A DNA stretch of 13,506 nucleotides, taken from contig CAZMGD010000107.1 in NCBI GenBank assembly GCA_964565705.1, forward strand, positions 1-13,506. Reading direction: 5' to 3'. The number at the start of each line of letters is the position of its first letter. Positions within the stretch are counted from its first letter, which is position 1. Position numbers and translations under genes: made by a program. This document shows, one piece after another, positions 1 to 8,028 of this stretch. Source of the DNA: CAZMGD01 sp964565705 (lineage in GTDB: Bacteria; Actinomycetota; Acidimicrobiia; Acidimicrobiales; Ilumatobacteraceae). The notes under the pieces were generated by a model that ran no database searches, was not told the DNA's origin, and was given only the letters and a program-made list of their open reading frames with translations.

Positions 1-1278
1 CGGGGTGCCCCGACGCTCGGCGATCTTGCGCTGCACACCGCGGCGCGCTCTCGACGTCAGCGGGTCCGGGATCTGGCGGCCGGTGCTGAGCCGCCAGAGC
101 CCGAGCGTGTAGGTACCCGCGCCGAACGCGCCGATCAGACCGACGATCAAGAACCCGATCGCGACCGGGATGTGCAAGATCACGGGCACCAGGCCACCGA
201 CCACCCAGGCCAGCTGGAAGCGGGTCTCGAACTGGGCGAAGGCCCGGCCGCGGTTGGCGTCGGGTGCGCCCGCCTGCACCAGCGAGTCGAACGCGAGGCG
301 CCCGATCGCGCCGGCCAGGTTGCACAGCGCCATCAGCAGCAGGCCGGCGACGATTCCGCCGAGGATGGTCGCGATCAGGCCGGCAACGGCCACCAGCCCG
401 AGCGCGCCGACGAGCATGCGGTCCTCGCGAACGGCGCGGCGGATCTGCGGGCCGACGATGTTCCCAGCCATCACCGCGATCGAGGCGAGCGCGACGCCGA
501 CCGCGAACCACAGCGTGCCCTTCGACTGGTCGCGCAGCCAGAACAAGAGGTGGAAGAACAGGAACCCGATCGACGCCCGCACGAGGCCCATCGCCGACGC
601 GGCGAGCACGATCGGGATCGCCCGCAGCTCATGCACCTCGGCCGCGGTCTGCGGCTTCGGCGCCACCGCATCCGCAGGCAGCTGCCACGCCGCGAATGCA
701 GCCGCGACGAACCACGCGGCCATCACGACGACGGTCAGCTTGGGGCTGATCAGGTATGCCAGGGCAGCGGGCGCGACGGCGAGGAAGCCGATCACCCCGG
801 AGATCACCCCGAGGCGCGAGTTGGCCTCGACGAGATCGGCTTCGCTGCGCACGACGCTCGGCACGAGGGCGGCGCGGCTGACCGCATAGGTCTTCTGCAG
901 CACGAGCTGGGCGAAGGCGAGTGGGAACAGCACCAGCGAGTCGAGCGTGCCGACCATCAGCAGGCCGACCACGGCGCGCACTGTCGCCACCCCCACCACG
1001 ACGAGGCGCCGGCCGCCGGGCAGCCGGTCCACCACGGGGCCGATCAGCGGCGCGATCACAGCAAATGGGGCGAGGCTGATCGCCAGGAACTTGAGCACCT
1101 GGGTGCGCCCCTGCTCGGGGCTGATCGACAAGAACAGCGACCCGGCGAGCGCGGTGACCATCGCCACGTCGCCCGCCGCCATCAGTGCGTGCACCCGCGC
1201 CAACCGCCGGAACGGCGCGACCATGCTGTAGCGCTGGCGCGCCGCAGGACGGGGCCGGGGCTCGCTCATCAGCCGCAT
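1..1278 (-). CDS. MFS transporter, C-terminal end outside the window
   Basis: This frame stays open for 426 codons from an ATG at 1278 to the window edge, so the stop lies beyond base 1. The protein is a chain of hydrophobic segments that fits about 12 membrane helices of the major facilitator superfamily. A motif A-like loop, GPVVDRLPGGRR, lies at residues 80-91 between helices 2 and 3, and the central cytoplasmic loop is near residues 200-220. A basic cytoplasmic tail begins near residue 400 (STGRQIPDPLTSRARR), so little is probably missing. The substrate cannot be read from the sequence. A second in-frame ATG at 1269 is equally possible, since neither has a clear ribosome binding site. It starts 29 nt after the regX3 stop on the same strand, so it may be the last gene of the pst operon. 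A link to phosphate is inferred from position only. Confidence 0.85.
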   Translation of the reverse strand, partial: MRLMSEPRPRPAARQRYSMVAPFRRLARVHALMAAGDVAMVTALAGSLFLSISPEQGRTQVLKFLAISLAPFAVIAPLIGPVVDRLPGGRRLVVVGVATVRAVVGLLMVGTLDSLVLFPLAFAQLVLQKTYAVSRAALVPSVVRSEADLVEANSRLGVISGVIGFLAVAPAALAYLISPKLTVVVMAAWFVAAAFAAWQLPADAVAPKPQTAAEVHELRAIPIVLAASAMGLVRASIGFLFFHLLFWLRDQSKGTLWFAVGVALASIAVMAGNIVGPQIRRAVREDRMLVGALGLVAVAGLIATILGGIVAGLLLMALCNLAGAIGRLAFDSLVQAGAPDANRGRAFAQFETRFQLAWVVGGLVPVILHIPVAIGFLIVGLIGAFGAGTYTLGLWRLSTGRQIPDPLTSRARRGVQRKIAERRGTP

Positions 1279-1289
1279 GCTAGGAGGCA

Positions 1290-1304
1290 GGGCCGACCCG
1301 GCCC
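1290..1304 (-). other. Short hairpin between regX3 and the MFS gene
   Basis: A 6-bp perfect stem (GGGCCG/CGGCCC) with a 3-nt loop fills half of the 29-nt gap between regX3 and the MFS gene. No T-run follows, so it is not a typical intrinsic terminator. It could reduce read-through into the MFS gene, or be a chance product of GC-rich sequence. Confidence 0.25.
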
Positions 1305-1307
1305 GGG

Positions 1308-2018
1308 CTACCCCCGCGAGCGCTCGTACTTGTAGCCGAGGCCGCGGATCGTGACGATGTGCACGGGGTTGGCGGGGTCGGGCTCGATCTTCGCCCGCAC
1401 CCGTTTGACGTGCACGTCGAGCGTCTTGGTGTCGCCCACGTAGTCGGTGCCCCACACCCGGTCGATCAGCGTCTCGCGCGTCAACACCCGCCCGGCGTTG
1501 GCGAGCAGCAGGTGCAGCAACTCGAACTCCTTGAGCGGTAGGGAGATCGTCTCGCCCCGCACGACCACCTCGTGCTCGATCGGATCGAGGCTGACGTCGC
1601 CGACGACGAGCGCCCCGCCCGCTTCACCGCCGGCGGCGCCCTCGCGGTCGCCCGGCGCCCGGCGCAGCACCGCGCGGATGCGAGCCACGAGCTCACGCAA
1701 CCGGTAGGGCTTGGTGATGTAGTCGTCGGCGCCGACCTCGAGTCCGACGACGGTGTCGATCTCTGCGCCCTTGGCCGTCACCATGATGATCGGCACCTGC
1801 GTGCGCCGCCGCAACTGGCGGCAGACGTCGATGCCCGACACCCGCGGCAGCATCACGTCGAGCAGCACGAGGTCGGGGTTGACGAGGTCGAAGCGGGTCA
1901 GCGCCTCCAGGCCGTCGCGTGCAACCTCCACCCGGAAGCCTTCGCGCTGCAACCCGACGCTCAACGCGTCGATGAAGCTCTCCTCGTCCTCGACCACCAA
2001 CACGGTCTGCACCGACAT
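1308..2018 (-). CDS. regX3: Phosphate-responsive response regulator, OmpR/PhoB family (RegX3 type)
   Basis: This 236-residue regulator has a receiver domain at about residues 4-120 and a winged-helix DNA-binding domain at about 137-233. The receiver has acidic residues E10 and D11, the phospho-acceptor D54 in LLDVMLP, T81, Y100 and K103 in DDYITKPY. The C-terminal half carries the RegX3-like blocks LPLKEFELL, RVLTRETLIDRVWG, DYVGDTKTLDVHVKR and TIRGLGYKYE. As a family member it would bind direct-repeat PHO boxes when phosphorylated by SenX3; the box at 8062-8105 is the obvious local target. The ATG is supported by a GAGAGG site 6 nt upstream. That site overlaps the senX3 stop (TGAGAGG), so the two genes are probably translationally coupled, with 10 nt between the coding regions. 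The RegX3 identity is secure at family level; PhoP or PhoB would be alternative names. Confidence 0.93.
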   Translation of the reverse strand: MSVQTVLVVEDEESFIDALSVGLQREGFRVEVARDGLEALTRFDLVNPDLVLLDVMLPRVSGIDVCRQLRRRTQVPIIMVTAKGAEIDTVVGLEVGADDYITKPYRLRELVARIRAVLRRAPGDREGAAGGEAGGALVVGDVSLDPIEHEVVVRGETISLPLKEFELLHLLLANAGRVLTRETLIDRVWGTDYVGDTKTLDVHVKRVRAKIEPDPANPVHIVTIRGLGYKYERSRG

Positions 2019-2028
2019 CGCGTTCCTC

Positions 2029-3183
2029 TCAGCCAGCCGTCGCGGATGTGACCGGCATCGGGCCGGGACCGGCGGGGATCCGCAGCGTGAACACCGAGCC
2101 CTCGCCCTCGGTGCTGTCGACGTGCACGGCGCCGCCGTGGTTCGTCGCCACGTGGCGCACGATCGCCAAGCCGAGCCCGGTGCCGCCGGTCTCGCGTGAG
2201 CGGGCCCGGTCGACGCGGTAGAAGCGCTCGAAGACGCGGTCGAGGTCGCGTACCGGGATCCCGATGCCCTGGTCGGCGATGCGCAGGTCGACCCACTCGC
2301 CGTCGGTCGCCGTCGACACCGTGACGACCGTGCCCGCCTCGGAGTACTTCACCCCGTTCTCGACGAGGTTCGAGATGGCCGACACCAACTGGCGCCGGTC
2401 GCCGAGCACCGTCACGTACTCCGACACGTCGCCGAGCCGCAGCGTGATGCCCCGCCGCTCGGCGAGCTGGCGCGACCGGTCGAGCGCTTCAGCGAGCACC
2501 ATGTCGACGTACACCACGTCGCGCACGGCTTCGCCACCGAGCTCGATCCGGGCCAGTTCGAGCAGGTCGTCGATCGTGCGTGCGACGCGATGGGCCTCGT
2601 CGACCATCTTGGCGGCGAAGCGTTGCACGATCGCTGGGTCGCCCTCGTCGGCGAGCGCTTCGGCGAGCACGGCGATCGCGCCGACGGGCGTCTTCAGCTC
2701 ATGGCTGATGTTCGCCACGAAGTCGGTGCGCACCGCATCGAGTCGCGACCGCTCGGTGATGTCCTCGACGATCACGATCGATCCCCCGCCGTCGAGCGTC
2801 GTGGCCTGGACCTCGACGACCCGGCGCGGCGGCCCGTACACCTCGAGCACCTGCCGCGTCGGATGACCGCCGGCGGCCAGCGCGAGGTCGCGCTGCAGGG
2901 CCTCCTCGACCAGCACGTCTGCCGGGCGGGATCCGGTGAGACCACGTGCCATCGCGTTGCGGTAGACCTCCGTGCCATCGGTACCGGCGAGCACGATGCC
3001 GATGCGCAAGGCATCGAGCGCGTCGAGCACCGGCAGCTCCTCGTCCAACGTCGGCGGGTCGGGTTCCGCCACGATCGCGGTCTCCACCACAGTCGCTGGC
3101 GCCGGCGTCCGCCGCGTGGCGAACACCCCTGCGGTCACGGCCGAACCGACGGCTGCACCGGCCAGCAACAGCAGGTAGGTCAC
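2029..3183 (-). CDS. senX3: Phosphate-sensing histidine kinase (SenX3/PhoR type)
   Basis: This membrane-anchored sensor kinase pairs with RegX3. From the GTG at 3183 it has 384 residues. One hydrophobic helix (about 3-22) is followed by a PAS-like region (about 45-145), and there is no extracellular sensor domain. The H-box NISHELKTPVG has H161. The ATP domain has an N-box SNLVENGVKY (271-280), DQGIGIP (304-310) and GGTGLGLA (333-340). The lack of an outside domain fits kinases that sense phosphate through Pst and PhoU. A longer open frame runs back to 3279, but those 32 residues have shadow-like composition and overlap phoU by about 90 nt. The GTG puts the membrane helix at the extreme N-terminus, as in mycobacterial SenX3. 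It lies 7 nt after the phoU stop and lacks a clear ribosome binding site, so coupling to phoU translation is likely. Confidence 0.92.
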   Translation of the reverse strand: MTYLLLLAGAAVGSAVTAGVFATRRTPAPATVVETAIVAEPDPPTLDEELPVLDALDALRIGIVLAGTDGTEVYRNAMARGLTGSRPADVLVEEALQRDLALAAGGHPTRQVLEVYGPPRRVVEVQATTLDGGGSIVIVEDITERSRLDAVRTDFVANISHELKTPVGAIAVLAEALADEGDPAIVQRFAAKMVDEAHRVARTIDDLLELARIELGGEAVRDVVYVDMVLAEALDRSRQLAERRGITLRLGDVSEYVTVLGDRRQLVSAISNLVENGVKYSEAGTVVTVSTATDGEWVDLRIADQGIGIPVRDLDRVFERFYRVDRARSRETGGTGLGLAIVRHVATNHGGAVHVDSTEGEGSVFTLRIPAGPGPMPVTSATAG

Positions 3184-3190
3184 GCCGGGT

Positions 3191-3943
3191 TCACGTCCCG
3201 TTCGTCTCGCTGCCCCCGACGATGGGGGCGGCGTCGAGGGCCGGCTGATCACCGAGCCGGGCGCGGTGGCGCGCGGCACCGAGCAGCTCGGGGGTCCAGC
3301 CGTCCACGATGTAGCGCACCTTCTCGCTGATGTTCACCGCATGGTCCCCGATCCGCTCGTAGAAGCGGGCGACGACGGCGAGCTGCACGGCGACCTGGAG
3401 GTCGATGCGCCCGCCGGCGTGGCTCTCGAAGATCAGCTGGATGAACTGCCGCTGCAAGCTGTCGAGGTAGGAGTCCATGTCGTCGGTCGCCGCCGCCTTC
3501 GCCGGGTCGCTCTCCACGTAGGCCTCGATCGTGTGCGTCCACAGCTGCGTGGCCTGCTGCCCCATCTTCGTGATCACGCCGCGCAGCTTCGGGTCGAGGT
3601 CGTGGCCGTAGATGCGGCGCGCCGCCTTGCAGATGTTGACGACCAGGTCGGCGGTGCGCTCGATCTCGGGGATCATCTTGAGGGCGGCGACGAGCTGGCG
3701 CAGGTCGCCGGCGACGGGCGCCTGCAGCGCGATCAGCTGGATGCAGCGGTCCTCGATCTCGAGCGCGCGAGCGTCGAACTCGTCGTCACCGAGGATCACG
3801 TACTCCGCGCCCTCGAGGTCCTGCTCGAGCAGGATCGAGGTGGCTCGGGGGATGCTGTCGGTGACCGACGCCGACATCCGCACCAGCTCGTTGCGGACGT
3901 CGTCGAGATCGTGGGCGAAGTTCTTGCGGAGCGTTGGTTCCAT
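3191..3943 (-). CDS. phoU: Phosphate transport and signalling regulator PhoU
   Basis: PhoU is a cytoplasmic helical-bundle protein that restrains PstSCAB and holds the partner kinase in a phosphatase-like state when phosphate is plentiful. The 250-residue protein has the two-fold internal repeat of the family. Metal-binding-type blocks lie at residues 93-103 (EIERTADLVVN) and 196-207 (ERIGDHAVNISE). The N-terminal half starts with RKNFAHDLDDVRNELVRM, and the length is close to the usual 220-250. The last 30 residues are a low-complexity tail. The frame is open much further upstream into pstB, but the ATG at 3943 is the right start: GAGGAGG lies 6 nt before it and overlaps the pstB stop. Its position between pstB and senX3 fits its linker role. 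Confidence 0.95.
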   Translation of the reverse strand: MEPTLRKNFAHDLDDVRNELVRMSASVTDSIPRATSILLEQDLEGAEYVILGDDEFDARALEIEDRCIQLIALQAPVAGDLRQLVAALKMIPEIERTADLVVNICKAARRIYGHDLDPKLRGVITKMGQQATQLWTHTIEAYVESDPAKAAATDDMDSYLDSLQRQFIQLIFESHAGGRIDLQVAVQLAVVARFYERIGDHAVNISEKVRYIVDGWTPELLGAARHRARLGDQPALDAAPIVGGSETNGT

Positions 3944-3949
3944 CGTCTG

Positions 3950-3956
3950 CCTCCTC
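3950..3956 (-). promoter_or_regulatory. Ribosome binding site of phoU, overlapping the pstB stop
   Basis: GAGGAGG on the minus strand is a near-perfect Shine-Dalgarno site, 6 nt before the phoU ATG, and it shares bases with the pstB TGA. It fixes the phoU start and implies coupled translation. The same design, with the stop embedded in the site, recurs at the senX3-regX3 junction (2023-2031). Confidence 0.85.
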
Positions 3957-4827
3957 AGCCGAACCGGCCGGTGACATAGGCTTCGGTGCGCTCGTCGTTC
4001 GGGTTCGAGAAGATCAGCTGCGTCGCGTCGTACTCCACGAGCAGGCCCGTGCGGCGGTCGCTGTCGGATGCCAGCTCGGTGGTGAAGAACGCGGTCCGGT
4101 CGCTGACGCGCGCCGCCTGCTGCATGTTGTGGGTGACGATGATGATCGTGTAGTCGTGCTTGATCTCCTGCATCAGCTCTTCGATGCGAGCGGTGGCGAT
4201 CGGGTCGAGTGCCGAGCACGGTTCGTCCATCAGGATCACCTCCGGCTCGACGGCGAGGGCGCGGGCGATGCACAGCCGCTGCTGCTGCCCGCCGGACAGG
4301 CCGAGGGCCGAGGCGCCGAGACGGTTGTGCACCTCGTCCCACAGCGCGGCCCCCTTGAGCGACCGCTCGATGATCGAGTCGAGCTCGGCCTTCTTGCGGA
4401 TCCCGGCGAGGCGCGGCCCGTAGGCGATGTTGTCGTAGATGCTCTTCGGGAACGGGTTCGGCTTCTGGAAGACCATGCCGATGCGGCGGCGCACCTGGGT
4501 CGCGTTGATGTCGGGGCCGTACAGCGGGATGCCGTGGTAGTCAAGCGTGCCCTCGACGCGGCACCCCGGAATCGTGTCGTTCATCCGGTTGAAGCAGCGC
4601 AGCACCGTGGACTTGCCACAGCCGGACGGGCCGATGAACGCGGTGATCTCGTGCCGCTTCACGTCGAGCTGCACCTCACGCACGGCCCGGAAGCTGCCGT
4701 AGTACACGGCCAGGTCGCGCACGTCGAAGACCACCGGCTGGGCGGCCTCGGCGGCTGTCTCTCCCTCACCGACGGTCACGGACACGTGAGCAGTCTGCTC
4801 GCTCGTCATGTTCACACTCTCAAGCAT
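3955..4827 (-). CDS. pstB: Phosphate ABC transporter ATP-binding protein PstB
   Basis: PstB is the ATPase that drives high-affinity phosphate import through PstC/PstA. In the 290-residue product the Walker A motif GPSGCGKST is at 66-74, the Q-loop glutamine at about 121 (MVFQKPNPFP), the signature LSGGQ at 177-181, Walker B VILMDEP at 197-203 and the H-loop histidine at 233. The FQKPNPFPKSIYDNIAYGPR block is typical of PstB rather than other ABC ATPases. The first 30 residues are a non-conserved acidic extension. The ATG at 4827 lies 3 nt after the pstA stop with a weak GGTGA-like site. An in-frame ATG at 4809 (residue 7) would also work. Family assignment is certain; only the start is open. 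Confidence 0.95.
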   Translation of the reverse strand: MLESVNMTSEQTAHVSVTVGEGETAAEAAQPVVFDVRDLAVYYGSFRAVREVQLDVKRHEITAFIGPSGCGKSTVLRCFNRMNDTIPGCRVEGTLDYHGIPLYGPDINATQVRRRIGMVFQKPNPFPKSIYDNIAYGPRLAGIRKKAELDSIIERSLKGAALWDEVHNRLGASALGLSGGQQQRLCIARALAVEPEVILMDEPCSALDPIATARIEELMQEIKHDYTIIIVTHNMQQAARVSDRTAFFTTELASDSDRRTGLLVEYDATQLIFSNPNDERTEAYVTGRFG

Positions 4828-4830
4828 GGG

Positions 4831-5748
4831 TCACCGGTTCTTCGAAAGTCTTGCAGTCACGATGCGAGCCGCAACCGTGAACAGGAAAGCGAGGGCGACG
4901 AGCGTCAGCGCCGCACCCCACGCCCGCTCCTGAGCCGGAGCGTACGACTCCTTGGCGTTGCCGTAGATCTGCATCGACAGCGAGGTGTTGGCGCCTTCGA
5001 AGGGGTTCCAGTTCGACGCCTTGGCGGCGCCGATCGTGAACAGCAGCGGCGCGGTCTCGCCGGCGGCGCGGGCGACGGCGAGGAGACAACCGCTGACCAT
5101 GCCGGGCCCCGCGTTCGGCAGCACGACCCGCAACGTGGTGCGGCTCTCCGTGGCGCCGAGCGCGTAGCTGGCGTCGCGCAGGTTCTGGGGCACCAACTGC
5201 AACATCACCTCGGCCGAGCGCACCACGATCGGGAGCATCAGCAGGGCGAGCGCCAGCGCCCCGGAGAACGCGTTGAGGTCGCCGTGTGGCACCAACCAGA
5301 ACAGGTAGATGAACAGGCCCATGATGACGGAGGGCACACCGGCCATGACGTTGGCCAGGAAGCGCAGCACCCTCGCGAACGCGCTCGTCTTGCCGTACTC
5401 GTTGAGGTAGACCGCGCCGAGGATGCCGAGCGGCACGGCGATCACGGTGGCGACCGCGGTGATCACGATCGTGCCGACGATCGCGGCCTTCATGCCGGGC
5501 CCCTCGCGGCGCGGCGTGAGCGGGATGTCGGTGGTGAACCACTTCGGGAAGTCGGCCAACACGATCGACAGACCCTTGCTGATGAGCGTGCCGAGCACGA
5601 ACAGGAGCACGATGACGACCACGGCGACCGACAGCCCCATCAGGATCGTCATCACCAGGTTCTTGACGCGACGCGTTCCGCTGATCGCGCGCAGGTCCTC
5701 GCGCAGGCCGACCGGTGCACCGTCGGCGATCGGGGCGATCGTGGCCAT
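4831..5748 (-). CDS. pstA: Phosphate ABC transporter permease PstA
   Basis: PstA is one half of the membrane channel for phosphate. From the ATG at 5748 it has 305 residues with about six membrane helices: roughly 31-54, 86-112, 131-153, 160-177, 217-240 and 277-298. The EAA-type loop that contacts PstB spans about 180-211 and includes RDASYALGATESRT. Further family signs are NEYGK at 116-120 and GETAPLLFT at 230-238. The frame is open a further 47 codons upstream, but that stretch is an Arg/His/Asp-rich shadow of pstC. The true start overlaps the pstC stop by one base (TGATG), a classic coupled junction. The Shine-Dalgarno site is weak. Confidence 0.95.
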   Translation of the reverse strand: MATIAPIADGAPVGLREDLRAISGTRRVKNLVMTILMGLSVAVVVIVLLFVLGTLISKGLSIVLADFPKWFTTDIPLTPRREGPGMKAAIVGTIVITAVATVIAVPLGILGAVYLNEYGKTSAFARVLRFLANVMAGVPSVIMGLFIYLFWLVPHGDLNAFSGALALALLMLPIVVRSAEVMLQLVPQNLRDASYALGATESRTTLRVVLPNAGPGMVSGCLLAVARAAGETAPLLFTIGAAKASNWNPFEGANTSLSMQIYGNAKESYAPAQERAWGAALTLVALAFLFTVAARIVTARLSKNR

Positions 5749-6719
5749 CAGGCGCTGCCCCGGAGCCGTCGCAGGGACCGGTTGACGATCCACGTGGCGA
5801 TCAGGTTGACGATGATCGTCATCGCGAACAGGGTGAGGCCCATCGCGACGAGCGCCGAGCGCTTCTCGTCGGAGGTCGCCTCGCCCCATTGGAATGCGAT
5901 CACGGCCGGCAGCGAGTCGCCCGGCGACAAGATGTTGGCGGTGATCGTCGGCGACGATCCGATGACGAGCGCGGCAGCGATGGTCTCGCCCATCGCCCGG
6001 CCGAGACCGAGCATGACGCCGCCGGTGATGCCGCCGGCGGAGTGGGGCATGACGGCGCCGGTGATCATCTCCCAGCGCGTGGCGCCGAGGGCGAGCGCAC
6101 CGTCGCGGTCGGTCTGGGGGGTGGTCTCGATCACCTCACGGGAGATCGACGAGACGATCGGGATGATCATGATCGCGAGGATGATCCCGGCGGTGAGGAA
6201 CGCCCGCCCGCTCAGCGCCGGGCCGAACACCTGGCCGATCACCGGGATGTCGCCGAACCACTCGTGCAGGTCCTTGAAGAAGCCCTGCAACTTCGGCCCG
6301 AAGTACAAGATGCCCCAGAGGCCGAACACGACCGATGGGACGACGGCGACGAGATCGATCAGACTGACGAGCGGTCGGCGCAGCCAGTCCGGCGCGACCT
6401 GGGTGGTGAACAGGGCGATGCCGATGCTGACCGGCACGGCGAGGATGACCGCGATCAGCGAGGTCAGCGCCGTGCCGAAGATGAACGCGAGGGCCCCGTA
6501 GACCCCCTGCGAGGGTGCCCAGCGGCTCTCGGTGAAGAAGCTGAGACCGGTCTCGCTCAGCACCAAGCGGGACTTGTCGGCCAACGTGATCGTGATCAGC
6601 GCGAGCACGAGGAGCACCGCTGCGCCGGCGAGGATCGTGAGGAGCTTGAAGCTGCGGTCGGCGGTGCGCTTGCCGCCGCTCAGGTCGACCTGTTGCAGCT
6701 TGAGGGTGGGGCTGGCCAT
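5748..6719 (-). CDS. pstC: Phosphate ABC transporter permease PstC
   Basis: PstC is the second channel subunit and pairs with PstA. The 323-residue protein has a cytoplasmic N-terminus of about 25 residues and a first helix at about 26-47. An extracytoplasmic loop with FFTESRWAPSQGVYGALAFI precedes the transport core from about residue 76 to 312. The EAA loop is near 195-226, with DGALALGATRWEMI. RAMGETIAAALVIG at 241-254 is strongly conserved in PstC. It starts 99 nt after pstS, the widest gap in the operon. A GAGAGG sequence lies about 12 nt before the ATG, further than is ideal, so translation may be weaker than for pstS. Confidence 0.95.
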   Translation of the reverse strand: MASPTLKLQQVDLSGGKRTADRSFKLLTILAGAAVLLVLALITITLADKSRLVLSETGLSFFTESRWAPSQGVYGALAFIFGTALTSLIAVILAVPVSIGIALFTTQVAPDWLRRPLVSLIDLVAVVPSVVFGLWGILYFGPKLQGFFKDLHEWFGDIPVIGQVFGPALSGRAFLTAGIILAIMIIPIVSSISREVIETTPQTDRDGALALGATRWEMITGAVMPHSAGGITGGVMLGLGRAMGETIAAALVIGSSPTITANILSPGDSLPAVIAFQWGEATSDEKRSALVAMGLTLFAMTIIVNLIATWIVNRSLRRLRGSA

Positions 6720-6763
6720 GTGGCGGGCGGGCCTCTCGTCGAAAGGTGGGATCGAGCACGACA

Positions 6764-6799
6764 GGGGCGGGTGCGCCGGGGGGTCGGCGCGCCCGCCCC
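6764..6799 (-). other. GC-rich hairpin in the pstS-pstC intergenic region
   Basis: Arms 6764-6778 and 6785-6799 form a 15-bp stem with one mismatch and a 6-nt loop, almost entirely G and C. No T-run follows in the direction of transcription, so it is not a standard intrinsic terminator. In other bacteria, hairpins at this place stabilise the pstS message or limit read-through, so that binding protein exceeds transporter. That role is inferred here. Confidence 0.65.
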
Positions 6800-6818
6800 G
6801 CCGTTGGGGTGGTGGTGG

Positions 6819-7988
6819 TCAGGCGCCGATCTTGGCGATGTTCTCCAGCGCCTTCGCCTGCAGCTCCTCCGGCAGCGGCGCGTAGCCGAGCTCGGGTGCG
6901 AGCTCCTGCGCGTCGGTCAGCAGGTAGGTGAGGAAGCCGCGCAGGTTGGCCGCGGTCTCAGCGTCCTCGTGGGTCGTGTAGGCGATGATCCAGGTCTGGG
7001 CGGCGATCGGGTAGGCCTCCGCGCCGTCGGCCCAGCCGACGAAGAACGTGAGGTCGTCGTTGATCTCTGCACCCGCGGCGGCAGCGGAGGTGGCCTCGAC
7101 CGTGGGGTACACGAACTCGCCCTCCTTGTTCTGGACCGAGGCGTAGACGAGGTTGCTGGCGACCGCGTCGCCGAGGTCGACATAGCCGATCGCGCCGTCG
7201 GTCTGGGTGATCAGCTGGGCGACACCCGAGTTGCCGTCACCGGCGAGCGTGCCGCTCGGCCACTCCAGCTCCGAGCCCGTGCCGAGGTTCCACACGCCGG
7301 CCTCGGCGGTGCCTTCGGCTCCGACCGACGCCTCGAGGAACTTCGCGAAGTTGTCGGTCGTGCCCGAACCGTCGGCGCGGTGGACGACGGTGATCGTCGT
7401 GTCGGGGAGGTCGACGCCCTCGTTGTCGGCGGCGATCGCCGGGTCGTTCCACGTCGTGATCTCGGTCTGGAAGATCTTGGCGATCGTGGCCGGGCTCAGC
7501 TGCAGCTCTTCGACGTCGGAGAGGTTGTACGACACCGTGATCGGCGCGACGACGGTCGGCACGTAGACGAACTCCCCACCGTTGAACTTGGCGAGGTCCT
7601 CCTCCTTCACCGTCGAGTCGGTGCCGGCGAAGTCGACGACCTCCGACTGGAGGTCGGTGCGCCCCTTGCCGGAGCCGCCGCCGCCGTAGTTGATGGTCAG
7701 GTCGGGAGCAAGGACCGAGAGCTCGGCGATCGCCTCGTCGTAGAACACCTTCGGGAACGTCGCGCCCGAGCCATTGAGCTCGCCGCTCAAGGAGGCGAGG
7801 TCGACGTCCGTGGCCGAAGCGCTGGTGGACTCCGATCCGGCGGTGGTCTCGGTGCCGCCCGCCGCAGCAGCGGTCGTCTCCGGCGCCGCGGTGGTGCTGC
7901 CCGAGTCGTCACTGCCGCAAGCTGCGGCGATGAGCGACAGGGCGATTGCGCCGACCAGGAACTGGTGGCGCCGCTTGAAGGTGTTCAC
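6819..7988 (-). CDS. pstS: Periplasmic-type phosphate-binding lipoprotein PstS
   Basis: PstS captures phosphate outside the membrane and delivers it to PstCAB. The 389-residue precursor has a basic N-terminus (MNTFKRRHQF), a hydrophobic core and a lipobox-type end IAAAC, predicting lipidation at C24. A Thr/Ser/Ala-rich linker at about 25-60 spaces the domain from the membrane. Phosphate-contact blocks follow: NGSGATFPKVFYDEAI, GGGGSGKGRTDLQ with DFAGTDS, HRADGSGTTDNFAKFL and IGYVDLGDA. The start is a GTG, backed by AAGGAGAG 6 nt upstream. It is the first gene after the PHO box region and is probably the most strongly expressed gene of the operon. The -3 position of the lipobox is Ala rather than the more common Leu, which is tolerated in the family. 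Confidence 0.96.
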   Translation of the reverse strand: MNTFKRRHQFLVGAIALSLIAAACGSDDSGSTTAAPETTAAAAGGTETTAGSESTSASATDVDLASLSGELNGSGATFPKVFYDEAIAELSVLAPDLTINYGGGGSGKGRTDLQSEVVDFAGTDSTVKEEDLAKFNGGEFVYVPTVVAPITVSYNLSDVEELQLSPATIAKIFQTEITTWNDPAIAADNEGVDLPDTTITVVHRADGSGTTDNFAKFLEASVGAEGTAEAGVWNLGTGSELEWPSGTLAGDGNSGVAQLITQTDGAIGYVDLGDAVASNLVYASVQNKEGEFVYPTVEATSAAAAGAEINDDLTFFVGWADGAEAYPIAAQTWIIAYTTHEDAETAANLRGFLTYLLTDAQELAPELGYAPLPEELQAKALENIAKIGA

Positions 7989-8028
7989 GTGTGGCTCTCC
8001 TTCGAGGTGGGGGGGAACAACCGCGAGG

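Noticed and set aside
172..1335. Long plus-strand open frame of 387 codons opposite the MFS gene.
   Set aside because: Its product is His/Arg/Glu/Asp-rich low-complexity sequence, typical of the antisense frame of a GC-rich gene. The minus strand encodes a clear membrane transporter.
3189..3206. Two GTTC-type heptamers 11 nt apart on the plus strand (GTTCACG and GTTCGTC), resembling a PHO box.
   Set aside because: They face against the operon and lie at the phoU/senX3 junction, mostly inside phoU coding sequence. There is no plus-strand gene downstream for them to control, and the match is partial.
3934..6501. Plus-strand open frame of 855 codons across pstB, pstA and pstC.
   Set aside because: It covers three genes with unmistakable motifs on the other strand and its translation has no recognisable domain. 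It results from the lack of stop codons in GC-rich DNA.
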